This document shows, piece after piece, positions 7,796-16,842 of a stretch of 33,928 nt of DNA. The notes beneath the pieces were generated by a model that saw only the letters and a list, made by a program, of their open reading frames with translations, had not been told where the DNA came from and did no database searches. The stretch comes from Candidatus Pelagibacterales bacterium. GTDB lineage: Bacteria > Pseudomonadota > Alphaproteobacteria > TMED109. A program made the position numbers and the translations under genes. The number at the start of each line of letters is the position of its first letter. The stretch's first letter is position 1. The stretch spans positions 4,416-38,343 of the forward strand of contig NYVM01000039.1 of the NCBI GenBank assembly GCA_002684605.1, written 5' to 3'.

Positions 7796-8542
7796 TTATA
7801 AATCTTCTAATAATAATTGTACTTTATTTAAATACATTTTATCTAAATGATTTACAGGAATAATATCTAAAGCTTTTAGTAAAAGATTTTTAGCATAAGC
7901 TATATCTTCTATTTCATCTAGCAAAACTAAACCATTTGCGACCTCATAAATAATTCCAATATTTTTACTATCTAAATTTAAAGCCTTTTTGTAATGCTCT
8001 CGTGCAAACTCGGGCTTAGCGCCATATAAAAAATTTGCCATAAAACCTACTTTATTTACTATTTCAGCATTCCACGTACCTTTTGCAATTTGAGCTGATA
8101 TATTTTTAGGGTTTTGTTTAATTGCTTCATCTAAATGAAATTCTATTTTTTCAGCATAACCTTGTTTTAAAGCACTCAGTACTCCTATTAACTGACTATG
8201 CCTTCCCATTGCATGGGCAGCTTCAACATGAGCTTCATCATTATTTATATCTATTTCTAAGGCATTTTCGGCATACCCTTTAGCCTCTTTAAAAACAGTA
8301 ATTGCCTCTTCTCCATTTAATAAAAAATGTCCATATATAGATAAAGTCTTTGCGCGGAATATGTATGATTCGATTGAAGAATTTTGTGAGGCAACATCAA
8401 CAGACTCAATATATTTACCTTGATCAAATAAAGTATTTGCTTCTTTCATTATATTATCATTTGAAAAAACAACTTTAATTAAGAGCAAAAACAAAATAAG
8501 AGGGTATAAAACACTTGTGATAAATATTCTAAATAAATACAT
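7796..8542 (-). CDS. Secreted TPR-repeat protein
   Basis: About 248 residues from the chosen start. The frame continues to an ATG at 8569, but GGAGA (8552-8556) sits eight bases before the ATG at 8542, and from that Met the protein starts directly with a hydrophobic export signal ending near V-V-F-S. The mature part is helical with tetratricopeptide-type units: alternating A-L-E-I-D, A-I-K-Q-N-P-K-N and A-L-N-L-D-S-K-N turns near residues 90, 140 and 190. TPR proteins are scaffolds; no catalytic motif is visible. The gene is convergent with the PLP enzyme and divergent from the MFS exporter, so its partner is unknown. Periplasmic location is inference. Confidence 0.7.
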   Translation of the reverse strand: MYLFRIFITSVLYPLILFLLLIKVVFSNDNIMKEANTLFDQGKYIESVDVASQNSSIESYIFRAKTLSIYGHFLLNGEEAITVFKEAKGYAENALEIDINNDEAHVEAAHAMGRHSQLIGVLSALKQGYAEKIEFHLDEAIKQNPKNISAQIAKGTWNAEIVNKVGFMANFLYGAKPEFAREHYKKALNLDSKNIGIIYEVANGLVLLDEIEDIAYAKNLLLKALDIIPVNHLDKMYLNKVQLLLEDL

Positions 8543-8569
8543 AATATGGTTCTCCATTAAATGTGACAT

Positions 8570-8673
8570 AGCTGTTATTTAATAAAATCACTATAAAAAA
8601 AATAAACAAAGCTTTATAAAGCACTTACTATTATATAGCACTATTAGATTACAAGGTAGGTAATATTAATTAA
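8570..8673. promoter_or_regulatory. Divergent promoter region with a 12-bp perfect palindrome
   Basis: The spacer between the TPR and MFS genes contains the perfect palindrome GCTTTATAAAGC at 8611-8622, unusually GC-capped for this AT-rich setting, followed by GCACT...ACTATTA-type partial repeats. It could be an operator for a dimeric repressor of the exporter, or chance. No regulator gene is adjacent. Confidence 0.3.
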
Positions 8674-10182
8674 ATGTTTTATAACCTTAAAGGAAATAAG
8701 AACTATATTTTATTCTTTGCATGTATAGCCACTGCATTAGTTACTGTAGACCTAGCATGTATATCTGTAGCATTACCAAAAATGCTTGGATATTTTTCTG
8801 CCAGTAAAATAGAAATTGCCTGGATTATAACTGTATATTCTATTTCTACTGCAATCTGCATACCTCTTCTAGGGTTTTTATCAGAAAAATTTGGCAGGAA
8901 AAATATTTATTTAATAGGTATAGCAGGCTTTTCAATGTTTTCAGCATTATCTGGTTTCTCTCAAAATTTAGATCAAATACTTATATTTAGAGCTCTACAA
9001 GGTGTTTTTAGTGCTCCTTTGGTAGCTTTAAGTCAATCCATAATTGTAAATGCTTTTCCAGAGAAAGAAAGAGGTAAAGCCCTATCTTTTTGGACTTTGG
9101 GTTTATTAATAGGACCACTAATTGGTCCTCTTTTAGGAGGATATTTTACAGAGCATTATAGTTGGAGATGGGTTTTTCTAATAAATGTTCCTATTGGAAT
9201 TATAGCTTTTATAGGCTCTTACGTATGCTTAGAAAAAAATATAATAAATAAAAAAATTAAATTTGCTTTTCTAAGCTTTATTTTTTTAGCATTAGGAGCG
9301 TCTAGTATGCAGTTAGTACTTGATAGAGGACAAATATTAGATTGGTTTTCTTCTGATTTAATATTTAACTTAACAATATCAGCAATAATGTTTCTATTTG
9401 TATATATTTTAATGTATTTTACAAAAAGTAAAACGTTATACCCAAAAGAACTATTCTTTGATAAAAACTATATTGGAGGATTAATTTTTGTATTTTTATT
9501 TGGATTGCTTCTCGTTCCTCCCTTTATTTTAATGCCTGATTTTCTATCTTCTATAGGTGGTTACCCCATTGATAAAATAGGCATAATTTTAACTACTAGT
9601 GGGATAGGAGGGATGTCAGGAACATTATTAGCCTCAAGGCTTTTATCTTATGGCTATTATAAATCCCTTATGATTGTTGGTTTGTTAACTTATATGATAG
9701 GTCAGTTTTATATGACCTTATGGAATTCAGACGTAACCATGAATATGATGATGATAAATGGTATAATCAGAGGTTTGGGAATAGGTCTTTTTTACCCCGC
9801 GCTAGCTACAGCGACATATGTATCTCTTCCTTCAAAGTTTAGAGATCACGGAGCAAGCTTATTTCAATTTATAAGAAACCTTGGGTCTGCTGTAGCAATT
9901 GCTATAATTGTAATTTTAATGGATAGATTCTACAAAACTAATATTTCTGAATTAAGTTATAGAGTTACAGATAATTATAATCAGAATGAAGGCTTATTTA
10001 ATAACTATAATATATATCCACTGAATATGAATAATACAAATTTTTTTATTAACCTTATTTCTCAAGAATCGCACCTTATATCATTTATAAATATAATGTT
10101 TATATTAACATTTTTACCATTGATATTTTTTCCATTTTTTCTATTATTCAAATCAAAACCAAAGGAAATTTATGAAAAATAA
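8674..10182 (+). CDS. DHA2-family MFS efflux transporter (EmrB/QacA type)
   Basis: A 502-residue inner-membrane permease with about 14 hydrophobic segments. Motif A appears as G-F-L-S-E-K-F-G-R-K after TM2, and the antiporter motif C region reads G-P-L-I-G-P-L-L-G-G in TM5, followed by the Y-S-W-R-W-V-F-L-I-N-V-P-I-G block typical of DHA2 drug:H+ antiporters. It probably exports an amphipathic compound by proton antiport; no substrate can be named, and no EmrA-like adaptor is adjacent. A Shine-Dalgarno AAGGTAGG lies upstream at slightly long spacing. The end overlaps the following 4HBT thioesterase gene by 11 bp, so the two are translationally linked. Confidence 0.88.
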   Translation: MFYNLKGNKNYILFFACIATALVTVDLACISVALPKMLGYFSASKIEIAWIITVYSISTAICIPLLGFLSEKFGRKNIYLIGIAGFSMFSALSGFSQNLDQILIFRALQGVFSAPLVALSQSIIVNAFPEKERGKALSFWTLGLLIGPLIGPLLGGYFTEHYSWRWVFLINVPIGIIAFIGSYVCLEKNIINKKIKFAFLSFIFLALGASSMQLVLDRGQILDWFSSDLIFNLTISAIMFLFVYILMYFTKSKTLYPKELFFDKNYIGGLIFVFLFGLLLVPPFILMPDFLSSIGGYPIDKIGIILTTSGIGGMSGTLLASRLLSYGYYKSLMIVGLLTYMIGQFYMTLWNSDVTMNMMMINGIIRGLGIGLFYPALATATYVSLPSKFRDHGASLFQFIRNLGSAVAIAIIVILMDRFYKTNISELSYRVTDNYNQNEGLFNNYNIYPLNMNNTNFFINLISQESHLISFINIMFILTFLPLIFFPFFLLFKSKPKEIYEK

Positions 10183-10600
10183 TACTCTTAAAAAATTAGT
10201 TTCTTACAAAGATATATTTGATGAAAGGGTTAGGTGGGGTGATACTGATGGCTATAACCATGTTAATAATGTATCTATTTCAAGATACTTTGAGAGTGCT
10301 AGAGTTAATATAATACGAAATTTAGAATCAGAAAAATATAGTTTTGTAATAGTAAATTTTAATATTAATTATATAAGCCAAATATTTTATCCTAGTAAAA
10401 TTAAAATTGGAACATCCATCAGTGATATTGGAAATAAATCTATAACCTTCGATCAGGCTTTATTTGTAGAAAATAAATGCAGAGCTTCAGCTAAAAGTAT
10501 CTTAGCCTATGCTGATATAAAAGAATCTAAAGCATATAAAATATCTGAAGACATAAAATTGAAATTAAATAAAATCTATGGGGCGAATGACGAGATTTGA
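10172..10600 (+). CDS. 4HBT (YbgC/FadM-like) acyl-CoA thioesterase
   Basis: A 142-residue hotdog protein with the 4HBT signature V20-R-W-G-D-T-D26-G-Y-N-H30-V-N-N, in which D26 is the expected catalytic Asp, followed by the Y/F-F-E-S-A-R helix. Such enzymes hydrolyse fatty or aromatic acyl-CoAs in the cytoplasm. AAGGAAA lies inside the end of the MFS gene before the ATG. The last seven codons (Y-G-A-N-D-E-I and stop) lie within the antisense strand of the tRNA-His gene, an overlap of 22 bp. The conserved fold ends well before that, so the tail is probably dispensable and the stop codon is simply the first one met in the tRNA. Confidence 0.8.
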   Translation: MKNNTLKKLVSYKDIFDERVRWGDTDGYNHVNNVSISRYFESARVNIIRNLESEKYSFVIVNFNINYISQIFYPSKIKIGTSISDIGNKSITFDQALFVENKCRASAKSILAYADIKESKAYKISEDIKLKLNKIYGANDEI

Positions 10601-10656
10601 ACTCGCGACCCCCGCTACCACAAAGCAGTGCTCTAACCAACTGAGCTACATCCGCC
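10579..10656 (-). tRNA. tRNA-His (anticodon GTG), CCA encoded
   Basis: The reverse strand folds into a full cloverleaf: the histidine-specific G-1 (10656) pairs with C73, the acceptor stem is GCGGATG/CATTCGC, the D arm is GCTC...GAGC, and the anticodon stem is CTGCT/AGCGG with loop TTGTGGT and anticodon GTG. The T arm is GCGAG-TTCAAAT-CTCGT, and CCA is encoded. The extra G-1 and C73 are the HisRS identity elements. The 3' 22 bases overlap, antisense, the end of the 4HBT thioesterase gene. No typical terminator follows on the minus strand. Confidence 0.96.
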
Positions 10657-11250
<594 letters not shown>

Positions 11251-11283
11251 GTTATAATATATAAACAATAGGGAATAAGAAAA

Positions 11284-12717
11284 ATGGCTAATAAGACCAC
11301 TACAAAGAAAAATACAGCTAAATCTATCATAAAAATGATATCTGATAAAGATATTGCGTTTGTAGATTTCAGGTTTACAGATCCAAGAGGTAAATGGCAA
11401 CATACAGCTCAGACTGTAAGTTCTCTGGATGAAGATGTATTAAATGAAGGTATAATGTTTGATGGTTCATCTATAGCTGGATGGAAAGCTATTAATGAAT
11501 CAGATATGATTTTAAAGCCTGACTTTGATAGTGCTGTATTAGACCCATTTACTGCACAACCAAGCCTAATATTGTTTTGTGATATTATTGAGCCAAGTAC
11601 AGGTAAAAGATATGATAGAGATCCTAGATCAACAGCAATAAGAGCAGAGGAATATGTAAAAGCATCAGGAATAGGTGATACAGTTTACTTTGGTCCTGAA
11701 GCTGAATTTTTTGTTTTTGATGATGTTAAATGGAATGTCTCTATGAATAATGTTGGTTACCAAATTGATTCAGAAGAAGGCCCATATAATTCTAATTCAG
11801 ATTTTGATGGTGGAAATGTAGGTCATAGCCCAGCCGTAAAAGGAGGTTACTTTCCTGTAGCTCCAGTAGACTCTATGACAGATATTAGAGCTGAAATGGT
11901 TACTTCAATGATGGAGATGGGACTACCTATGGAAAAACATCACCATGAAGTTGCTCCATCTCAGAATGAATTAGGCTTTAAATTTGGACCAATGACTGCA
12001 ACAGCTGATTGGATACAAATATATAAATATTGTGTGCATATGGTAGCGCACTCTTATGGTAAAACAGCTACTTTTATGCCAAAACCTATAGTTGATGATA
12101 ATGGATCTGGAATGCATTGCCATCAATCTATTTGGAAAGACAATAAGCCAATTTTTGCTGGTGATGAATATGCTGGTTTAAGTGAGACTTGTCTTTTTTA
12201 CATTGGTGGAATTATAAAACATGCAAAAGCTTTAAATGCTTTTACTAATGCAAGTACCAATTCTTATAAAAGGTTAGTTCCAGGTTTTGAAGCTCCTGTC
12301 CTGTTAGCTTATTCAGCTAAAAATAGATCAGCTTCATGCAGAATACCTTATGCTACAAGCAAAAATGCAAAACGAGTAGAAGTGAGATTTCCAGATCCAA
12401 CTGCGAATCCTTATTTAGCTTTTTCTGCTATGCTAATGGCAGGAATGGATGGAATTAAAAATAAAATTCATCCGGGAGATCCAATGGATAAAAACCTTTA
12501 TGATTTGACCCCTAACGATCTAAAAAATGTACCAACTGTTGCTGCAAGTCTTTCTGAGGCACTAGCAGCTTTAGATAAAGATAGAAAATTTTTAACTGAA
12601 GGTGGTGTATTTACTGATGAACAAATAGATGCCTATATTGAACTTAAAAAAGAAGAAGCGCATAGAGTTGATTACACTCCACATCCTGTAGAGTTTGATA
12701 TGTACTATTCTTGCTAA
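11284..12717 (+). CDS. glnA: Glutamine synthetase, type I
   Basis: A 477-residue GSI, forming dodecamers in the cytoplasm that make glutamine from glutamate, ammonia and ATP. Catalytic and metal motifs are all present: the D-G-S-S loop at 60-63, [10 protein letters not shown] at 136-145, G-S-G-M-H-C-H-Q-S at 274-282 and N-R-S-A-S-C-R-I-P at 347-355. The adenylylation tyrosine is Y406 in N-L-Y-D-L, so GlnE control is expected, matching the upstream PII gene. An extra Lys/Thr-rich stretch of about ten residues leads the protein. A strong hairpin terminator follows. Length and motifs leave no real alternative. Confidence 0.98.
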   Translation: MANKTTTKKNTAKSIIKMISDKDIAFVDFRFTDPRGKWQHTAQTVSSLDEDVLNEGIMFDGSSIAGWKAINESDMILKPDFDSAVLDPFTAQPSLILFCDIIEPSTGKRYDRDPRSTAIRAEEYVKASGIGDTVYFGPEAEFFVFDDVKWNVSMNNVGYQIDSEEGPYNSNSDFDGGNVGHSPAVKGGYFPVAPVDSMTDIRAEMVTSMMEMGLPMEKHHHEVAPSQNELGFKFGPMTATADWIQIYKYCVHMVAHSYGKTATFMPKPIVDDNGSGMHCHQSIWKDNKPIFAGDEYAGLSETCLFYIGGIIKHAKALNAFTNASTNSYKRLVPGFEAPVLLAYSAKNRSASCRIPYATSKNAKRVEVRFPDPTANPYLAFSAMLMAGMDGIKNKIHPGDPMDKNLYDLTPNDLKNVPTVAASLSEALAALDKDRKFLTEGGVFTDEQIDAYIELKKEEAHRVDYTPHPVEFDMYYSC

Positions 12718-12727
12718 CAAAGTATTA

Positions 12728-12764
12728 AGAAAAAGCTATAAGAGCCATTCTTGTAGCTTTTTCT
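12728..12764 (+). terminator. Rho-independent terminator of glnBA
   Basis: An 11-bp perfect stem (AGAAAAAGCTA at 12728-12738 with its complement at 12754-12764) continues through a T-G wobble into four more pairs and a GCCAT loop. The 3' arm ends in TTTTTCT, so the U-tract is part of the stem. It starts 10 bp after the glnA stop and separates glnBA from parE. Confidence 0.85.
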
Positions 12765-12800
12765 ACATATAGGTGCAAACTTTTTTATACATACTAAATA

Positions 12801-12829
12801 TATTACTTGATGGTTATCAATAATATAAT
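12801..12829 (+). promoter_or_regulatory. Possible sigma-70 promoter of parE
   Basis: A perfect -10 hexamer TATAAT lies at 12824-12829, 12 bp before the parE ATG. The -35 candidate (TATTAC at 12801, 17 bp spacing) is poor, so the leader would be nearly absent, which fits the lack of a Shine-Dalgarno before parE. In such AT-rich DNA a chance TATAAT is likely. Confidence 0.25.
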
Positions 12830-12841
12830 TATACGTTAATT

Positions 12842-14797
12842 ATGTTAGATTTATTCGACAAAAAACCAAATCAAGAAAACTCCTATGAAGCTAAAGACAT
12901 AGAAGTTCTTGAAGGTTTAGAACCTGTTAGGCAAAGACCTGGCATGTATATCGGCGGGACTGATAAAAAAGCTCTTCATCATCTAGCTTCAGAAATAATA
13001 GACAATTCTATGGATGAAGCTGTAGCAGGTCATGCCTCAATAATATATATTAAACTAAAAGATAATAACAAATTATGTATTAGAGATAATGGAAGAGGTA
13101 TTCCAGTTGCTAAACATCCTAAACGTCCTAAATTATCTACTTTAGAAGTTTTATGCACAACACTTCATTCAGGTGGAAAATTTAGTTCCAAAGCTTATAA
13201 TACCTCTGGCGGACTTCATGGAGTAGGACTATCAGTTGTTAACGCTCTTTCAGAAGATTTATTAATAGAAGTTAATAGAGATAAAAACTTGTGGAGACAA
13301 GAGTACTCAAAAGGTAAGCCAAAATATGATATTAAAAAGATACAAGAAAGTAATAAAAAAGGAACTTATATAGAATTTATACCTGATAAAGAAATATTTG
13401 GAGATGAAGTTATCTTTGACCCAAAAATTCTAAGAGAAATGGCAGAATCAAAAGCTTATTTATTTAGAGGAATAACTATAAATTGGGAATTTGAAACAGA
13501 TAATACTGAAAATAGAGAAAAATTAAGTTTTAACTTTCCCGAAGGAATAAAAGATTTTTTAGTAAATAAATTATCGGATGGACCATTATTAATTGAGGAA
13601 ATGTTTTGTGGCAAAACAAGCTTAGAATCAAAAGAAGAAATAATAGAATGGGCAATATGTTGGCCTCTAAAATTAGAGGCTAATTTAGTAAGTTTCTGTA
13701 ATACAATACCAACTGTAGAAGGTGGAAGCCATGAAAACGGTTTTAAAGTTGGTTTAACTAGAGCTATGAGGTCATTTGGAGAGATAAATAATATAAAAAA
13801 ATCTGAAAAAATTACGTCTGAAGACTTATTAGGTAAATCATATGGTATTATATCTATATTTATTACAAATCCACAGTTTCAAGGACAAACCAAGGAAAAA
13901 CTATCCTCTCCCAAAACACAAAAATCTATTGAAAATTATTTAAAAGACCACTTTGAAGTCTGGCTAAATAATAATTTAGAAATTGCAAAATACTTACTAA
14001 ATGAAACTATTAATAGATCTGATGAAAGAATTCGTAAAAGAAAAGAAAAAGATGCAAATAAGAATAATTTAATTAAAAAAATATATTTACCAGGAAAACT
14101 AGCAGATTGCTCTCAAAAAGAAGCTAAGGGTTCAGAGCTATTTATTGTTGAAGGAGATTCTGCGGGCGGATCAGCGAAACAGGCAAGAAAAAGAGAAAAT
14201 CAAGCAATACTAGCTCTAAGGGGAAAAATACTTAATGTTGCTTCTGCAACTAAAGATAAAATGGAACAAAATAAAGAACTTAGTGATTTAACAAAAACTC
14301 TGAACTGTGGAACTAGAGACAAATTTGATTTAGATAAACTTAGATATGAAAAAATAATAATAATGACCGATGCGGATGTAGATGGAGCTCACATTACATC
14401 TTTATTACTAACATTCTTTTTTCAAGAAATGAAAGAGTTGGTTATAGCTGGAAATTTATATCTTGCACAACCTCCCCTATTTAGAATAACGCAGAAAGAT
14501 TTAACATTTTATGCTATGGATGATTCTCATAAAGATGAAATTATAAAAAAGAATTTTAAATCTAATAGTAAGATTGAAATTAGCCGATTTAAAGGCTTAG
14601 GAGAGATGCCTGCAAAACAGCTCAAAGAAACTACAATGGATCAAAATAATAGAATTTTAATAAGAGTAAATTTGCCAAGAGATATAATACCACAAACATC
14701 TATATTTGTAGATGATGTAATGGGAAAAAATCCTGAAAAAAGATTAAAGTTTATTAAAGATAAAGTTAAAGCTAATGATATAAATTTTGTAGATTAA
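12842..14797 (+). CDS. parE: DNA topoisomerase IV subunit B
   Basis: A 651-residue type IIA topoisomerase ATPase subunit. GHKL ATPase residues E51 and N55 (E-I-I-D-N-S-M-D-E-A), G-G-L-H-G-V-G-L-S near 123-131, and the Q349-T-K-E-K-L switch-lysine loop are present. The TOPRIM domain has E438-G-D-S-A-G-G-S and the D510-A-D512-V-D metal cluster. ParE pairs with ParC to decatenate daughter chromosomes. The length, close to 650 rather than about 800, and the absence of the long GyrB insertion favour ParE over GyrB. ParC is not in the window. No clear Shine-Dalgarno precedes the ATG, which lies 77 bp after the glnA terminator. Confidence 0.92.
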   Translation: MLDLFDKKPNQENSYEAKDIEVLEGLEPVRQRPGMYIGGTDKKALHHLASEIIDNSMDEAVAGHASIIYIKLKDNNKLCIRDNGRGIPVAKHPKRPKLSTLEVLCTTLHSGGKFSSKAYNTSGGLHGVGLSVVNALSEDLLIEVNRDKNLWRQEYSKGKPKYDIKKIQESNKKGTYIEFIPDKEIFGDEVIFDPKILREMAESKAYLFRGITINWEFETDNTENREKLSFNFPEGIKDFLVNKLSDGPLLIEEMFCGKTSLESKEEIIEWAICWPLKLEANLVSFCNTIPTVEGGSHENGFKVGLTRAMRSFGEINNIKKSEKITSEDLLGKSYGIISIFITNPQFQGQTKEKLSSPKTQKSIENYLKDHFEVWLNNNLEIAKYLLNETINRSDERIRKRKEKDANKNNLIKKIYLPGKLADCSQKEAKGSELFIVEGDSAGGSAKQARKRENQAILALRGKILNVASATKDKMEQNKELSDLTKTLNCGTRDKFDLDKLRYEKIIIMTDADVDGAHITSLLLTFFFQEMKELVIAGNLYLAQPPLFRITQKDLTFYAMDDSHKDEIIKKNFKSNSKIEISRFKGLGEMPAKQLKETTMDQNNRILIRVNLPRDIIPQTSIFVDDVMGKNPEKRLKFIKDKVKANDINFVD

Positions 14798-14875
14798 TAT
14801 GTAATATTTATTTATATATAATGTGAGCATATGAATTTAAAATAATAAATTTTCTGAAAACATATAAGGATTGAA

Positions 14876-16201
14876 ATGACTGAAAAATATGATGTTTTTA
14901 TAAAAAATGGTGATGTAATAATAGGACAAAGTATAGAAAAATTAAATATAGGAATCAAAGATCAAAAAATTACTTTACTAACTACAAATACAAATTATGA
15001 AGCAGAAGAAGTTATTGATGCAAAAAACCTAACGATTATGCCAGGCGTAATAGATAGCCAGGTACACTTTAGAGAGCCTGGATCAGAACATAAAGAAGAT
15101 ATGAATACTGGAACACAAGGTGCTGCTTTAGGAGGTGTAACCAGTATTTTTGAAATGCCTAATACATACCCTCCAACTGCTACAGTAGAATTACTAAATG
15201 ATAAATTTGAATTAGCAAAAGGCAGAATGTGGGTAAATTATGCTTTTTTTGGGGGAGCTACAGGAGGAAACATATCATCATTACCTGACCTAGAAAAAGT
15301 TCCAGGCTGCGTAGGAATAAAAATTTTTATGGGATCTTCAACAGGAAACCTGCTTGTAGCAGATGATGAAACTTTATTAAAAGTGCTTAAAAGTAGAAAA
15401 AATAGAGTTGCAGTGCATGCTGAAGATGAACCAAGATTAATAGAAAGAAAAAGTGTAATAGAAAACAATGATGTAAATTATCATCCTATATGGAGAGATG
15501 AAGAAACATGCTTAAAAGCAACTAAGCGTGTTATAAAAGCTGCAAATGCATCAAAACTACCTGTACATATATTACATATCACAACAGAAGAAGAGATTGA
15601 ATATATTAAAAATAACAAAGAATATATTAGCGTTGAAGTGACTCCACAGCATTTAACTTTACATGCTCCAGATTGTTATAATGAACTCGGTACATTTGCA
15701 CAAATGAATCCTCCTATAAGAGAAAAAAGGCATTTAGATGGGTTATGGAGAGGAATCAATGAAGGTGTTGTTGATGTAATTGGATCAGACCATGCTCCTC
15801 ATACTAAAGAAGAAAAACTAAAACCATATCCTGAAAGTCCTTCAGGTATGCCAGGAGTTCAAACATTATTACCAATTATGCTAAATCATGTAAATAATGG
15901 CAAAATGAGCATATTTAAATTATGTGAATTAATATCCACTAACCCTGCCAAACTTTATAAAGCTCTAAATAAAGGCGAAATCAAATTAAATTATGATGCA
16001 GATTTAACTATAGTCGACCTAAATAAGAAGGTTAAAATAACTGATGAAATGATGGCCAATAAATCTGGTTGGACACCCTATAACAATAAGAATGTAAAAG
16101 GCTGGCCAGTAATGACTATTGTAAATGGAAAAGTCATAATGAAAGATGGAAAATTAATAGATACTCCCAATGGTAAGCCAGTATTATTTGACAGAAAATG
16201 A
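14876..16201 (+). CDS. pyrC: Dihydroorotase (class I, PyrC-type), QxH variant
   Basis: A 441-residue amidohydrolase that closes carbamoyl-aspartate to dihydroorotate in pyrimidine synthesis. Substrate residues R66 (V-H-F-R-E-P-G) and N96 (E-M-P-N-T), the bridging carboxy-lysine K149 (G-I-K-I-F-M-G), zinc ligands H181 and H234, and catalytic D305 (G-S-D-H-A-P-H) are present. The first ligand of the usual H-x-H is Q62, giving Q-V-H. I recall this QVHFREPG form from other alphaproteobacterial dihydroorotases, so it probably marks a subfamily rather than a dead enzyme. AAGGAT precedes the ATG. The TGA overlaps the ATG of the next gene (ATGA). Other cyclic-amidase functions of COG0044 are possible but less likely. 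Confidence 0.83.
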   Translation: MTEKYDVFIKNGDVIIGQSIEKLNIGIKDQKITLLTTNTNYEAEEVIDAKNLTIMPGVIDSQVHFREPGSEHKEDMNTGTQGAALGGVTSIFEMPNTYPPTATVELLNDKFELAKGRMWVNYAFFGGATGGNISSLPDLEKVPGCVGIKIFMGSSTGNLLVADDETLLKVLKSRKNRVAVHAEDEPRLIERKSVIENNDVNYHPIWRDEETCLKATKRVIKAANASKLPVHILHITTEEEIEYIKNNKEYISVEVTPQHLTLHAPDCYNELGTFAQMNPPIREKRHLDGLWRGINEGVVDVIGSDHAPHTKEEKLKPYPESPSGMPGVQTLLPIMLNHVNNGKMSIFKLCELISTNPAKLYKALNKGEIKLNYDADLTIVDLNKKVKITDEMMANKSGWTPYNNKNVKGWPVMTIVNGKVIMKDGKLIDTPNGKPVLFDRK

Positions 16202-16830
16202 AAATAAAATTTTTTAAAATAAATATTTACCTTATTTACTTTATATTTTTATTAAACATATTTAAAATTTCTTCCTCCTATGCAGAAAACATTGAAGTTT
16301 TTGATATACCGTATGATTTTAAAGAAAGTGCCTTAGTTTTAGATTATAATGAATCTATAACAGGTGTTATTAAAATTAATCCAAAAGATAGCTTTTTTTC
16401 AGAATATACATGGCTAAAATTATATAAAATAAAAGATAAAGAATTAATTATCAATGAATGGCTGCATGATCGACTTAGTCAAGAAATCCATAATATTATT
16501 AATGTTGAAAGATTAATAAGAGGTTCAGATAGTCCTATTTTAGAAGCTAGAATGAATTATTCTCTTACAGATACCCCATCAATTGATAAGACTATTAAAA
16601 TAGCTACTATTAATCCTGAATTATTCTGTGATGACTTAGTTGAAGGCTTTAATAAAGAAGGGAAATATTCACAACTATATTGTTCCTACCCTTTAGGACT
16701 ATTTAAATTTTATTTAGTTTTAAGGCTTCAAAAAATAAATGATATATATTATTATATAGGAACTAGTGCTCTAAACCATATACGAATTAGAAAAGTATTA
16801 GAGATTGCTAATACATTTTCTCTTAATTAA
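16198..16830 (+). CDS. Secreted protein of unknown function, coupled to pyrC
   Basis: I do not recognise this 210-residue protein. It starts with a long hydrophobic export signal (about residues 6-27) ending at S-S-Y-A, a plausible signal peptidase I site near residue 29, so the mature protein is likely periplasmic. The mature part is mixed alpha/beta with two cysteines near its middle (E-L-F-C-D-D and Q-L-Y-C-S-Y) that could form a disulfide. No repeat or catalytic motif is seen. The ATG overlaps the dihydroorotase stop, and glutaryl-CoA dehydrogenase begins 12 bp after its own stop, so it sits inside a transcript with two metabolic enzymes to which it need not be functionally related. Confidence 0.65.
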   Translation: MKIKFFKINIYLIYFIFLLNIFKISSSYAENIEVFDIPYDFKESALVLDYNESITGVIKINPKDSFFSEYTWLKLYKIKDKELIINEWLHDRLSQEIHNIINVERLIRGSDSPILEARMNYSLTDTPSIDKTIKIATINPELFCDDLVEGFNKEGKYSQLYCSYPLGLFKFYLVLRLQKINDIYYYIGTSALNHIRIRKVLEIANTFSLN

Positions 16831-16842
16831 TAAGGAAATTAA

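Noticed and set aside
10579..10656. The tRNA without an extra 5' G.
   Set aside because: Pairing the first G as G1 leaves no discriminator base before CCA. With G-1 opposite C73 all seven acceptor pairs form and the anticodon GTG agrees with histidine.
12842..14797. Annotation as gyrase subunit B.
   Set aside because: The length of 651 residues and the compact region after TOPRIM fit ParE; GyrB of alphaproteobacteria is about 150 residues longer.
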